The notes: a model not told the origin generated them from the sequence alone. Shown: positions 17,514 to 26,943, counted from the first letter of the stretch. The stretch is DNA of 64,000 bases from Bacillus alkalicellulosilyticus (GCF_002019795.1 NZ_KV917381.1:2512068-2576067); one strand, 5' to 3'. Numbers and translations: made by a program.

Positions 17514-19022
17514 CTAAATACTCCCTTCTTTCATTATTGCAATCCGATCACAAATAAATTTTAAAACCTTTAGGTCATGAGAAATCATGATGACCGAAAA
17601 GCCAAATTGTTTTTGTAGGCGTTGTAATAAAACTAGAATTTGGGATTGTATTTTCATATCTAACGCCGAAACTGCTTCATCACATATAAGAATATCCGGT
17701 TTAAGAACAAGTGCTCTTGCTACAGCGATCCGTTGGCATTGACCTGTACTTAACTGTGGCGGTCTTCTTTTTTGCGTCTCCTCACAAATACCTACTTCCT
17801 GCAGGTACAACTTAGCTAAAGATTCTCGTTCCTTTTTATGTCCTATTTGTAAATAATGAAGTGGCTCTTGTACAAGTTGCAATGCTGAACGGCGAGGGTT
17901 AAGGCTTGCTCTTGCATCTTGAAAAACGAGTTGAATATGCTGACACATCTGACGTTTCTGGTTACCTTTTATCCGACTAATATCCACATTGCGATATAAA
18001 ATCTGTCCTCCACTTGGAAGTTCTAGTCCGGTAATACATTTAGCTAACGTCGATTTGCCACAACCACTTTGTCCTAATACTCCTACGATTTCCTTTTTGT
18101 GCAATGTGAGATTTAAACCACGTAGTACCTTACTTTTCGAGTTGAATGACTTTTCCAAATCAATGATTTCTAGTATAGGTTCATTACTATTCCATCGTTT
18201 ATCGACACTGCGAGGTCTAGCAATTAGAGAACGTGCCATAAGCAATTCTTTTGTATAATGAGCCTTAGCTCTTGAAAAAACAGCTTTTGTACTGCCTTTT
18301 TCTTCGATGACTCCTTGATGTAAAACAATTATCCGGTTACTTATGGTTTTGGCAACATCTAAATCGTGAGTAATCAGCAAGACTGTCAAATCATATTCTT
18401 TTTTCATGGTTTTGAGTAAAAGAAGAACTTCTTTTTGACTGAGCAAATCTAACGCGGATGTTGGTTCGTCCGCAATAAGTACCTTTGGTTTTAGGCAAAC
18501 AGCAAGGGCGAGGCAAATACGCTGACACATTCCTCCACTAAGTTGAAAAGGGTAGGAATCAAGAATTTTGGAAACATCAGTAAAGTTAAGCCTGTTAAGT
18601 AATTTGGTTGTTAGTGGTACGACTTCTTCTACTGAAGCGATTTTATGAAAGAGAAGAACTTCTTTAAAATGTTGTTCTATCGTTAATAGAGGATTTAAAG
18701 CTTGTTGAGCATCTTGAAACATCAAAGCAATCTCTTTCCCTCTTATACCCTGCCAAGCTATTTTTTCGTTTGTCAAATCGGTATAAAATGACCCTATTTC
18801 TAGCGTTCCATTTTGAACCATGGCGGAAGGCGGAAGTAGCCCAGTAAGGGTCTTTGCGACTGTTGATTTTCCCGAACCACTTTCTCCTATCAAAGCAACA
18901 ACGTCACCCTTTTTGAGGTCAAAAGAAAGGTCATTAAGGACGTGTGTGGATTGAGATTTTTGCTCATACGTAACCCGTAAATTTTTAACGTTAAGTATTG
19001 TTTCTCTTTCTGTTTGTTTCAT
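17514..19022 (-). CDS. Fused ABC importer ATPase (two nucleotide-binding domains, CntD/F or Opp/Nik type)
   Basis: The 502-residue protein has two ATPase domains in one chain. Domain 1 has Walker A GESGSGKST, signature LSGGM and Walker B VLIADEPTSALD. Domain 2 has GQSGCGKST, signature LSTGQ and ILICDEAVSALD, an Ala in place of the usual Pro after DE. It powers the peptide/nickel/opine-type importer encoded by the next genes upstream. Staphylopine systems use two separate proteins (CntD, CntF), so the fusion is a difference. It lies 11 bases from the permease gene. Confidence 0.9.
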   Translation of the reverse strand: MKQTERETILNVKNLRVTYEQKSQSTHVLNDLSFDLKKGDVVALIGESGSGKSTVAKTLTGLLPPSAMVQNGTLEIGSFYTDLTNEKIAWQGIRGKEIALMFQDAQQALNPLLTIEQHFKEVLLFHKIASVEEVVPLTTKLLNRLNFTDVSKILDSYPFQLSGGMCQRICLALAVCLKPKVLIADEPTSALDLLSQKEVLLLLKTMKKEYDLTVLLITHDLDVAKTISNRIIVLHQGVIEEKGSTKAVFSRAKAHYTKELLMARSLIARPRSVDKRWNSNEPILEIIDLEKSFNSKSKVLRGLNLTLHKKEIVGVLGQSGCGKSTLAKCITGLELPSGGQILYRNVDISRIKGNQKRQMCQHIQLVFQDARASLNPRRSALQLVQEPLHYLQIGHKKERESLAKLYLQEVGICEETQKRRPPQLSTGQCQRIAVARALVLKPDILICDEAVSALDMKIQSQILVLLQRLQKQFGFSVIMISHDLKVLKFICDRIAIMKEGSI

Positions 19023-19033
19023 AGTATCGACTC

Positions 19034-19870
19034 CTATAACTCCATTTTTTCATAGGGATCTAGCCAATCGCGCAAACCCTCACCTATCAAGTTAAAGGCT
19101 AATACCGTAAGTATAATAAAGAGAGACGGCCCTAAAAGAATATGGGGAGCTTGAAAAAAATGGTCTCTTCCATCGGCCAACATACTTCCCCATTCAGGAG
19201 TGGGAGGTTGCGATCCTAACCCTAAGAATGAAAGGGCTGATATCGATAAAATTAAACTACCTAGCTCAAAAGTTGCTAATACAAGGACTGGACTGATTAC
19301 TCTTGGTAGTAACTCTTGAAACATGATTATCCTCTTCTTAGCGCCAAGTACTGTTGCGGCTGCAACGGCTGTCTCCGTTTTCACATGAAGAACCACGCTC
19401 CTTGTCAATCGTGCAAATGACACCCACCAAACAGCAACCACGGCAATGAGTAAGTGAATAAAACTTGTGCCGAACAAGGCTGTGATGACGATGGCAAGTA
19501 CCATAAAAGGGAAAGCAAGAAGAACATCTATGACCCGCATTAACAGACTATCGATGACTGTTCTATGAAACATCCCAGCGAGTAAGCCAACAAATAGTCC
19601 AAGTAAGAGCGCTGCAGAAAGGGCGATAAAAGAAGATAATAACGTTGTCCTCCCCCCATATAGTGTTCGTGAAAGGATATCCCTTCCAAAGCGGTCTGTT
19701 CCCAATACATGTGTAAGACTTGGCTTTTCTAAACGTTCTGATACAGATTGCTCCAACGGGTCAAACGCTGTAAAAGCTGGGGCACCTATGATTAGAATCA
19801 CTATAATAAAAAGGATTGCAATGCCAAAAATAAGACTAAGCGGTAAACTACCTTTATACATATTTTTCAT
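19034..19870 (-). CDS. ABC importer permease, DppC/NikC/CntC type
   Basis: This is a 278-residue inner-membrane protein with about six helices. It has the family landmark DPLEQSVSERLEKPSLTHVL near the N-terminus and an EAA loop with AAATVLGAKKRIIMFQELLP. It pairs with the second permease, whose gene end it overlaps by 17 bases, so the two are translationally coupled. It is part of the predicted metal-metallophore uptake system. Confidence 0.9.
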   Translation of the reverse strand: MKNMYKGSLPLSLIFGIAILFIIVILIIGAPAFTAFDPLEQSVSERLEKPSLTHVLGTDRFGRDILSRTLYGGRTTLLSSFIALSAALLLGLFVGLLAGMFHRTVIDSLLMRVIDVLLAFPFMVLAIVITALFGTSFIHLLIAVVAVWWVSFARLTRSVVLHVKTETAVAAATVLGAKKRIIMFQELLPRVISPVLVLATFELGSLILSISALSFLGLGSQPPTPEWGSMLADGRDHFFQAPHILLGPSLFIILTVLAFNLIGEGLRDWLDPYEKMEL

Positions 19871-20825
19871 TTCCTACTTTTCGGTTATGTGCTACTCGAG
19901 GATCAACGAGTGCGTATACTACATCTACTCCTACATTAATTAAAATTACAACCGATACCATAATGAAGGCATAGCCTTGTATTACAGGATAGTCGTGGAG
20001 CAAAATGCTATCTAACGCATACTTCCCAATACCGGGCCATGAATAAATGCTCTCGATGACAACAGCTCCACTAACCAGTGTAACAAGGGAAAGCCCCACC
20101 ATTGTTACAACTGGAAGCAAGGCATTCCTTACTGCGTGCTTGATTACTAGTTTATTTTCCAAACCTCTTGAGAGGCCTGATAGAACATAGAGTTGACCAA
20201 GCTCAGCAAGCATGTTAGCTCTCACAACTCGGATCAGTTGTGGGGCCCCTATAAATCCTAAAGTTAGTGCAGGAAGCCAGAGCCTTTTCATACTAGCTTC
20301 ATTACTTATGTCATATACAGTAAACGTCACAGCCAGTAGGGATAATAAACCTAAACCTATGACAAACGCTGGAGTAGATGCGAGAATGACGCAAAAGACT
20401 CTAATAAGATTATCATATGTTTTCCCGGAACGACGTGCGGAGGCGACCCCAAAAATCAAACCTACCGCCACTTGTAAACTAAGAGCTGAGATAGATAGTA
20501 GGATAGTGGCTGGAAGTCTTTCAGCCAGTTCTGAACTTACAGATCTTCCTGTATGAATGGAAGTTCCTAAATCAAAATGTACCAATCTTGTTATCCAGTT
20601 AAGGTACTGGATAGGCAACGTTTGGTCGAGCCCAAGCTGATAGCGTACATCTTTTACTCTATCCTCATAAGCCTGAGTATCGCTGCTAGCCATTTCTGTT
20701 GGCTGACCTAATAGGATGGTAACAGGATCCCCAGGCGATAGATGAATCAGAACAAATATTAAGAGAGTTGCACAAAATAACGTAATTAAGGCTTCGGCTA
20801 TTTTACGAATGACCACCTTGTACAT
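19854..20825 (-). CDS. ABC importer permease, DppB/NikB/CntB type
   Basis: The 323-residue membrane protein has six predicted helices. It shows the usual N-terminal LIHLSPGDPVTILLGQ, the LGLDQTLPIQYLNWI periplasm-side segment and the C-terminal VDPRVAHN. It forms the channel with the CntC-like partner. It begins 11 bases behind the binding-protein gene and overlaps the next permease. Confidence 0.9.
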   Translation of the reverse strand: MYKVVIRKIAEALITLFCATLLIFVLIHLSPGDPVTILLGQPTEMASSDTQAYEDRVKDVRYQLGLDQTLPIQYLNWITRLVHFDLGTSIHTGRSVSSELAERLPATILLSISALSLQVAVGLIFGVASARRSGKTYDNLIRVFCVILASTPAFVIGLGLLSLLAVTFTVYDISNEASMKRLWLPALTLGFIGAPQLIRVVRANMLAELGQLYVLSGLSRGLENKLVIKHAVRNALLPVVTMVGLSLVTLVSGAVVIESIYSWPGIGKYALDSILLHDYPVIQGYAFIMVSVVILINVGVDVVYALVDPRVAHNRKVGNEKYV

Positions 20826-20836
20826 CTAAGCAAAAC

Positions 20837-22384
20837 CTACTTCGACTCAGTAGAATCCAATGACAAGTTGGAATTTACTACATTCTCAAACTGTCTAAAG
20901 TGATCTTCAAACCCTTGAAGAGACTTACTTACAGCGGTCATTTGCGGTCTCGGAAATAAAGAAATAACTGGAGCTTGCTCTGCGACTCTATCATTTACCT
21001 TTAAAGCTAACTCACGGCGCGTTGCATCATCAGTCGCTTTACCCAATTGTGATAGTAATTCATTTGTTTGTTCATCATCATAACCACCATAATTAGCACT
21101 TCCTTGCGGGGAAAATTGCCCTTCTAGCAAAGAAAATGAATCCCCAAATGTACTCCAAGCCTCTATTGATGCATCCCAATCCGAAGATTCGCGAGCCGTC
21201 TGGATTAAGCTATAATCTCCATGTTGCACTTCTGTTTTAACACCAATCTTAGTCCATTGATGTTGTAGAGCTTCTCCTAACGCCTTATCACCACCCCAAG
21301 TCATCAAGCTTATGGTTAATGGCTCTCCGTCCTTATATCTTAGACCATCCGAGTCCATAACCCACCCAGCTTCCTCTAATAATTGAGAGGCTTTGTCGAC
21401 GTCAAACTTAGTGTAAACCGCATCTTTTGCTTCGGCATATGCGGGGTTCGATCCTAGCCATGTAGTAACTGGAACACTTTGCCCTTCCACAGCAAGGGTA
21501 ACGAGCTCATCACGGTCTATCCCCCATGACAATGCCTGCCTTACTCTAACATCTTGAAGCTGAGGTCTTGCAAGGTTCAAATAAATCGTTTGGGTATTAG
21601 CAGCCGGAGTAGCTGATATTGTTACTTCATCACTTTCAGAAAGTTGCTCCAAACTTGTTACTGGAATATTTAATGCCACATGGCTACTCCCACTTAACAC
21701 AGAAAGTACCCTTGTTTGTTCATCACTTATTTCTTCATATACGACTCTCTTAATTACTGGCTTCTCTCCCCAGTACTTCTCATTTGCTTCAAGAACCATC
21801 TTTTGCTTCGGTGTAAATTCTATCACTTTATACATACCGGTAAGGTCCATTGTTTCGATAGAATCTTGGCTGGCCTCTGCATTATGAATTACAGTTTGGT
21901 AATAAGATAGATTAAGAGGAACTGGCACGTGTTCACGGTTCGTTTTCACTTCTATGGTATACTCGTCAATTTCAGTAAAGGTTAATCCATCCAAAAAGGG
22001 TAGGGCTTGTATGTCTAGTGTTCTTGAACGTTCTAAAGAGGCAATAACTGCACGAGCATCCACGACTTCACCACTCCAAAAATGAGCATCAGATCTTACT
22101 TTTATTTCCCATGTAACAGGATCTATGGATGTTGCGTTTTCAGCAAGTTCTGGTACTACATCACCGGCTTGGTTCACTTTAAAAAGAGCTTCAGCTGCTC
22201 CTGCATTTCGTAAATAGCTAGACGTAAGTGGCTCAACTGGATCTAAGCTTGCCGCAATTTCTTGACCTACGATTATTAATTCCTGGTCTTCTGTATCGTC
22301 AGTTTCTGTGCTCGTTACATTTGTACAACCAACTCCTATTACGAGTGCAATCAGTACTAAGAATAAAAATAAAAGTCTTTTCAT
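20837..22384 (-). CDS. Substrate-binding lipoprotein, family 5 (CntA/NikA-like)
   Basis: The 515-residue lipoprotein starts at 22384 (AAAAGGAGA upstream). The signal LFLVLIALVIGVGC ends in a lipobox, so it is membrane-tethered outside the cell. The fold is SBP family 5 (dipeptide/nickel/opine), with WEIKVRSDAHFWSG, GMYKVIEF and RVRQALSWGIDRDEL. In this operon it should bind a metal-metallophore complex. It is not obviously a peptide binder, but that remains the main alternative. It sits between the MFS exporter and the permeases. Confidence 0.88.
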   Translation of the reverse strand: MKRLLFLFLVLIALVIGVGCTNVTSTETDDTEDQELIIVGQEIAASLDPVEPLTSSYLRNAGAAEALFKVNQAGDVVPELAENATSIDPVTWEIKVRSDAHFWSGEVVDARAVIASLERSRTLDIQALPFLDGLTFTEIDEYTIEVKTNREHVPVPLNLSYYQTVIHNAEASQDSIETMDLTGMYKVIEFTPKQKMVLEANEKYWGEKPVIKRVVYEEISDEQTRVLSVLSGSSHVALNIPVTSLEQLSESDEVTISATPAANTQTIYLNLARPQLQDVRVRQALSWGIDRDELVTLAVEGQSVPVTTWLGSNPAYAEAKDAVYTKFDVDKASQLLEEAGWVMDSDGLRYKDGEPLTISLMTWGGDKALGEALQHQWTKIGVKTEVQHGDYSLIQTARESSDWDASIEAWSTFGDSFSLLEGQFSPQGSANYGGYDDEQTNELLSQLGKATDDATRRELALKVNDRVAEQAPVISLFPRPQMTAVSKSLQGFEDHFRQFENVVNSNLSLDSTESK

Positions 22385-22423
22385 TTGAATCTCCTTTTCC
22401 ACCATAGTGGCTATCTATATTTG

Positions 22424-23629
22424 TTATTTCATGATACTAGTAACACTTTTTGGTACTCCAACCTTCTTACTCTGCATAAATCCAAACATGGCTACAATAG
22501 CTATAAAGCTAAAGAAAAACCAGGGGATCATCATAAATCCAGTCTTTATTGCCATATCAAAGAACATGCCACCTATCATCGTGCCGATTCCTCCACCGAT
22601 TGCAAATCCTAGAGAATTAACTCCCAAGTACATCCCGAGTGCTTTCGGGTCAGCCATTGAAACCGCAATCGATTGCTGATTGGGCCTTGCTAATATCATC
22701 CCAAATGTAAAGAGAACTACTACTACTAAAAACATCATCGTCGTGTGCACAAAAGATATCAAAAACAGCGCACATGCAATAATGGCAATACCAATGACTA
22801 CACTTTGTCTCGGTGAGAATTTTCTCAATGTAAAAGACACAAGATGGTATTGTAAAACAGCTGTCACTGCCGCATATACTGCAAACATAACTCCCACACT
22901 TTCTGCATTTCCTGAGATCTCTTGAATTCGCAGCGGAAAAATAATGTTAATTTGTGATGCGGCTAGCCAAAAGATAACCATAAGCAACGTCAACCGTAGA
23001 TAGGGTCTGTCTTTTGCTACAGTCTTAAGTGAAGCCCTTACCGAATAAGATGGCTCAGTACGAACAATAGGTGGCATAGCAAATCGTGAAATGACAAAGG
23101 TAGTCAAAAAGCATAGCGCCGCTCCAAAACAAACGACTTTAAAGTCAAAGCGTAATAAGAGCGCTCCTACTAGTGGTCCAATCGTACTTGCAATACCGGT
23201 TACTGTATGATTTAAGGAATAATATTTTGAGCGATTTTCTTCATTCGTTAAAGTAGCAATTGCAGTTTGATATGGCATTTCAAACAATACTCCCCCAAGC
23301 CCAATTAGAATCATCGAGACAAACAAGAGGAGTATATTTTCAGAAAAAGCCAACGTAACAAAACCGATAGAACGTAGAAAAACCCCAATGCTAATCAAAC
23401 TCCGTATATTAAAACGATCGGCTAGCGTCCCTCCCACCAAGGCAAGTCCTTGCTGGGAAAATTGTCTTGTAGCGAGAGCTAATGCCACGATTGTAGCCGA
23501 AAAACCAATGTCTTTTACATAATGTCCGATGATTAATGGCATAATCATTCCAAACCCGATCACCATAAAAAAGGTGAAAACTAAGAGGATGATTAACCCT
23601 CGGCGCTCACTCCCTGATGAGTTAGCCAT
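22424..23629 (-). CDS. MFS exporter (CntE-like), predicted metallophore efflux
   Basis: This is a 401-residue, 12-helix major facilitator. The A-like loop GGTLADRFNIRSLI follows helix 2 and the mid-protein loop is long. Exporters of this size sit in metallophore operons (CntE, SbnD) and secrete the product. Here it lies 39 bases ahead of the binding lipoprotein and 9 bases behind the methyltransferase, so synthesis, export and import are in one transcript. A drug-efflux role cannot be ruled out from sequence. Confidence 0.85.
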   Translation of the reverse strand: MANSSGSERRGLIILLVFTFFMVIGFGMIMPLIIGHYVKDIGFSATIVALALATRQFSQQGLALVGGTLADRFNIRSLISIGVFLRSIGFVTLAFSENILLLFVSMILIGLGGVLFEMPYQTAIATLTNEENRSKYYSLNHTVTGIASTIGPLVGALLLRFDFKVVCFGAALCFLTTFVISRFAMPPIVRTEPSYSVRASLKTVAKDRPYLRLTLLMVIFWLAASQINIIFPLRIQEISGNAESVGVMFAVYAAVTAVLQYHLVSFTLRKFSPRQSVVIGIAIIACALFLISFVHTTMMFLVVVVLFTFGMILARPNQQSIAVSMADPKALGMYLGVNSLGFAIGGGIGTMIGGMFFDMAIKTGFMMIPWFFFSFIAIVAMFGFMQSKKVGVPKSVTSIMK

Positions 23630-23638
23630 ATTGTCCTC

Positions 23639-24442
23639 CTATATTGCTTGAGCAATCACTTGCATGCGTCTTCCTTGTAAATCATGACTATACGATAAAG
23701 GATGTTGTAACTCATACTTAGAGACATGTGGTTCTGGTTTATCAAAAAGCTGAAGGATCCGGAATCCACACGTAGACAAATAAAAATCTAACTCTCGTGG
23801 TAATAAAAGACGATGCCTCAAATGCTCTATTATTGGTGTAGAGCTTGCAACATCCCAGCAATAGTCACGTTCTAATAGTTGATTTGAATAATCTATGCTA
23901 AATCTTGTCTTTAATGTAATAACGGTATCATCTAAAAGAGTCTGGTCTACTAGGTCCTCGGTTAACCACCGTTGTCCTTCTTTTGTGAAGAAGAAAGCAG
24001 CATTTCGCATGTCAAGATAGATAAGTCCACCGCTCTTAAGATGCTTTCGGAAACACTGTAAACTTGAAATAATATCATCATTCGTATAGTTATATAAAAA
24101 CGTACTGCCTACACAATAGATTGCATCAAATTGCTGTTGTAAATCAAAGTCGGATTGATGACCATACACAAACGATAACCCTGGATAGTGTTTCCTAGCC
24201 CAAGATATCATATCTTCAGAGTTATCTAATCCAGTTGCATCGTACCCCTTATTTGTCAAATAAGACACTTCACGCCCTAGTCCCGAACCAACATCAAGTA
24301 CCTTTTTTCCAACCTTAAATTCAATAAAAATATTATGTATAAACTGCGCCATACTGTAGTCATGGTCTCCATTAAAGGCGGAATAAAGAGCAGGGTTGGT
24401 ATGAAGGAAATTGTCAGTATTTAGTTTCAAATCAACTTTCAT
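23639..24442 (-). CDS. Class I SAM-dependent methyltransferase
   Basis: The 267-residue protein has the SAM-binding motif I KVLDVGSGLGREVSYL, acidic motif II (ATGLDNSEDM), and the post-I segment FDAIYCVGSTFLYNY. It is cytoplasmic. In the operon it is the third gene, 3 bases behind the DUF364 gene. It could N- or O-methylate the predicted metallophore. Alternatively it may transfer an aminocarboxypropyl group, as some SAM enzymes (nicotianamine-synthase types) do, but no such signature is visible. Confidence 0.85.
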   Translation of the reverse strand: MKVDLKLNTDNFLHTNPALYSAFNGDHDYSMAQFIHNIFIEFKVGKKVLDVGSGLGREVSYLTNKGYDATGLDNSEDMISWARKHYPGLSFVYGHQSDFDLQQQFDAIYCVGSTFLYNYTNDDIISSLQCFRKHLKSGGLIYLDMRNAAFFFTKEGQRWLTEDLVDQTLLDDTVITLKTRFSIDYSNQLLERDYCWDVASSTPIIEHLRHRLLLPRELDFYLSTCGFRILQLFDKPEPHVSKYELQHPLSYSHDLQGRRMQVIAQAI

Positions 24443-24445
24443 CTC

Positions 24446-25276
24446 TTATTCTCCTTTCACTGCTTTATAACAATAGAGTTGTGATTCAGAAGCATTAAAT
24501 TGTGAGAATGGAAATGGCTCAGCAATAAGCGACGTCACACCATTATTAATAAATTGTGCAACCACGGCACTTCCTGTTTGCGCATAAACAGTTAATGGAA
24601 TTCGCCTTTCTCTCACTCGCTCGAGGATGCGGTCAAACGTTCCATTGCTTAATGTCATTGCTGTACAAATGACACTATCAGCATTACCGAGAACTATCTC
24701 CATATCTTTTTCAACAACGTCTCCCCACTGCGTTTCTTTTAGTTGATAATCACATGGCAAGCAAGTCGCCCCACGTTTTGTAATCGCCTCAACTAATGGA
24801 TTAACGACACCAATAAGTGCCACTTTTTGCCCTTCCTTTATATCAGTCATTTCTGCGATAAGATTATCACGAAATACTGCTCTTTCAACTGGTGTTCCCG
24901 CTGGTAGAGTCACCACCTTCGAACAGTTCTCGCTGTGCGGGTAAACAACACCAAGATAAGCATCTATACCTGCTATTCGCACAGGAAGTCGACTATCTTC
25001 TATCGTTGTATCAAGCGGCATTCCTGACATGCTCTCTGCTATATCAACATCGAGTTGCTCTGGTGTATGAGCACAAGCTCCAAAATAAGACCCTACTCTC
25101 AACAACAAATAATAATTATGATATTTAGTAGTCGATGACGGAAATTGTGTAGTTTGATAGATATAAGAAGCTCCAGTAATTGAAAAAGTTTCTGGTTTAG
25201 GTCCGATCCTACCTTCAACTATAGATTTTTTTAAATCATCAACTGATGAATAATCTTGTGTCTGAAAGGATTTCAT
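24446..25276 (-). CDS. DUF4213/DUF364 Rossmann-like protein (putative heavy-metal chelation family)
   Basis: The 276-residue protein has an N-terminal DUF4213-like part (YYLLLRVGSYFGACAH, GMPLDTTIEDSRLPVRIAG) and a C-terminal DUF364 Rossmann-like domain (GQKVALIGVVNPLVEAI, VICTAMTLSNGTFDRIL). DUF364 is named putative heavy-metal chelation in family databases, but the reaction is unproven. It starts 5 bases behind the ATP-grasp gene. Within this operon it could supply or modify a precursor, or handle zinc directly. Confidence 0.8.
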   Translation of the reverse strand: MKSFQTQDYSSVDDLKKSIVEGRIGPKPETFSITGASYIYQTTQFPSSTTKYHNYYLLLRVGSYFGACAHTPEQLDVDIAESMSGMPLDTTIEDSRLPVRIAGIDAYLGVVYPHSENCSKVVTLPAGTPVERAVFRDNLIAEMTDIKEGQKVALIGVVNPLVEAITKRGATCLPCDYQLKETQWGDVVEKDMEIVLGNADSVICTAMTLSNGTFDRILERVRERRIPLTVYAQTGSAVVAQFINNGVTSLIAEPFPFSQFNASESQLYCYKAVKGE

Positions 25277-25281
25277 ACACT

Positions 25282-26532
25282 CTACCCCTTTGGCTCAAAG
25301 CTAAAAGTAATGTGATTGAGAGCTTCTTCTGCATACTCTCTTGCTTTAAGCCCTTTTTTATCTTCGGTTACTACATGACCTAAATAGCATGCATTATCGA
25401 TCGGAGTGTTTATAAATTGACCGACACAGTTTTCAAGTTTATAACGGGCAATATGCTCATTTGACTCAAGCCATTCTCTTCCCTGAATCGTTGTAACTGT
25501 GCCACTTTGAGGAGGGACCAAAAATATGGCTGCCGCACTTGTAATTCCTTGTTCTTTTGCTGTAATGGTTGGTTTTTTTCCTAACGAAAGGTCAACAAAT
25601 GCATGAAGTAAATTAATTCCCGTTACTCGCTCGATAAGCTCAACAATATAATTCCCCGCTGTTCTAGGGTTGATTTCAACAATTCGAGGGCCCTCTGCCG
25701 TTAACTTCACTTCTGTATGAGCAATCCCATGGTCAAAACCGACCGCATCAAGAGTGGCTTTAACAAACTGGATCACTTCTGTTTGTACTTTTTCATCCAA
25801 CTTTGCTGGGAACATATGACCATTTTCAATAAAATAAGGATTCCCCGTGATTGATTTATCGGTAATGCCTAACACCGTTGTTTCACCGTTAAATGAGACG
25901 CTTTCTACACTAACCTCTTCCCCGTGCATATATTCCTCTAGGAGATAAATACAATCTCTTTCTTGTTCTCTAAAATTCAGTGGAAAGGCTTCAAGAGACT
26001 GATACGCTTTCTGTAACTCACTTTCATTTTCAATGAAGCTTACAAATGCACTTGATGCTAGGTCTACAGGCTTCATAACAAGAGGAAAACAAATATCCTC
26101 AGCAATACTTATCACTTCGTCCCAGTTCTGAGCAAGGCCATATTTTGGATTATCCAGTTGTGCTTTGTCTAGCGCCTGTCGCATAAGGTGTTTTTGGCGA
26201 ACTGTTTGTACCTCCTCAGGAAAAGGACATGGGACGTTAAATGCTTTTGCAACCTCTCTAACTGTCTCAATGTAATAATCACAAACGGTTATGACACCAT
26301 CAAAGTGATAGTTCTTTACATAGTCTATTAAACTTGGTATATCATTTGTTTCTGTTACTAGAACTTCATCCGCAAACCTTATCACAGGGTGTTTTTCCGT
26401 TTCAAGCGCGCTCTGATAGTGATCTGGTTTACGAGTAACAAACGTATAGGTATGTCCTAAAGAACGTAAGAGCGGTGGTAATAGATTTCCGCTTGCTCCC
26501 ACCCAACTTTCTATCATCAAAATATGTGCCAT
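25282..26532 (-). CDS. ATP-grasp carboxylate-amine ligase, first gene of the Zur operon
   Basis: The 416-residue protein starts at 26532, with AAAGGAGG 6 bases upstream; an ATG 33 bases earlier has no site. A preATP-grasp Rossmann-like part (residues 1-110) is followed by the ATP-grasp fold, with PLVMKPVDLASSAFV (P-loop-like, Lys), LLEEYMHGEEVSVESV and VEINPRTAGNYIVE (Mg-binding Glu/Asn). Such enzymes make amide bonds between a carboxylate (via acyl phosphate) and an amine. Here it probably condenses the SbnA-type amino acid with another acid. It is the promoter-proximal gene behind a Zur box. Confidence 0.88.
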   Translation of the reverse strand: MAHILMIESWVGASGNLLPPLLRSLGHTYTFVTRKPDHYQSALETEKHPVIRFADEVLVTETNDIPSLIDYVKNYHFDGVITVCDYYIETVREVAKAFNVPCPFPEEVQTVRQKHLMRQALDKAQLDNPKYGLAQNWDEVISIAEDICFPLVMKPVDLASSAFVSFIENESELQKAYQSLEAFPLNFREQERDCIYLLEEYMHGEEVSVESVSFNGETTVLGITDKSITGNPYFIENGHMFPAKLDEKVQTEVIQFVKATLDAVGFDHGIAHTEVKLTAEGPRIVEINPRTAGNYIVELIERVTGINLLHAFVDLSLGKKPTITAKEQGITSAAAIFLVPPQSGTVTTIQGREWLESNEHIARYKLENCVGQFINTPIDNACYLGHVVTEDKKGLKAREYAEEALNHITFSFEPKG

Positions 26533-26581
26533 AATAAACCTCCTTTTTTTTAAAACGGTACTCACTATACATTTTGGTAGA

Positions 26582-26610
26582 TACTCAGCTTATGTACTAA
26601 TTATCTTTAT
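26582..26610 (-). promoter_or_regulatory. Candidate sigma-A promoter for the zincophore operon
   Basis: On the minus strand TTGTCG and TACATA are 17 bases apart, just downstream of the Zur box and 50 bases before the ATP-grasp start. Both hexamers deviate from consensus. Confidence 0.4.
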
Positions 26611-26620
26611 TACCGACAAC

Positions 26621-26641
26621 AAAACGTAATAATTACGATTT
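26621..26641. promoter_or_regulatory. Zur operator
   Basis: The core CGTAATAATTACG is a perfect 6-1-6 palindrome flanked by A and T runs. Over 21 bases it differs from the Bacillus Zur consensus at one position. It lies about 90 bases upstream of the ATP-grasp start, next to the -35 candidate. Zur with zinc should repress here and release under zinc shortage. Confidence 0.85.
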
Positions 26642-26943
26642 AAGTTCTATTATGGCCACCTTCCATTTAAAAGTAAAGTATCACTTTGAAAAATAAGTTA
26701 TTTTTTTAAATAATAACTATCTTTGGAAACCGTTTTTAATGGACAATCACCCAAAAAATCACTACTATGGATATACCAAATAGGGAAATAAAGGAATTCC
26801 CCTGTCTGTTCTCACTTATTTCTTTCATTCGATGTACTCATTTATTAAAAACAGCGAAAAGTTACTTTTTACAACAGTATTTCAAGGAACCATGAGGTTG
26901 ACTTGAACAAAATTGTTTGGTTTAAGTTGATTATATTCCAGCG

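Noticed and set aside
16256-26532. Plain dipeptide or nickel uptake operon
   Set aside because: A peptide importer alone would not need an exporter, ATP-grasp ligase, methyltransferase, DUF364 and an SbnA-like enzyme under a Zur box, although peptide transport as a side function is not excluded.
26621-26641. Fur box reading of the operator
   Set aside because: The palindrome centre is CGTAAT-A-ATTACG, which fits Zur, not the GATAATNATTATC type of Fur.
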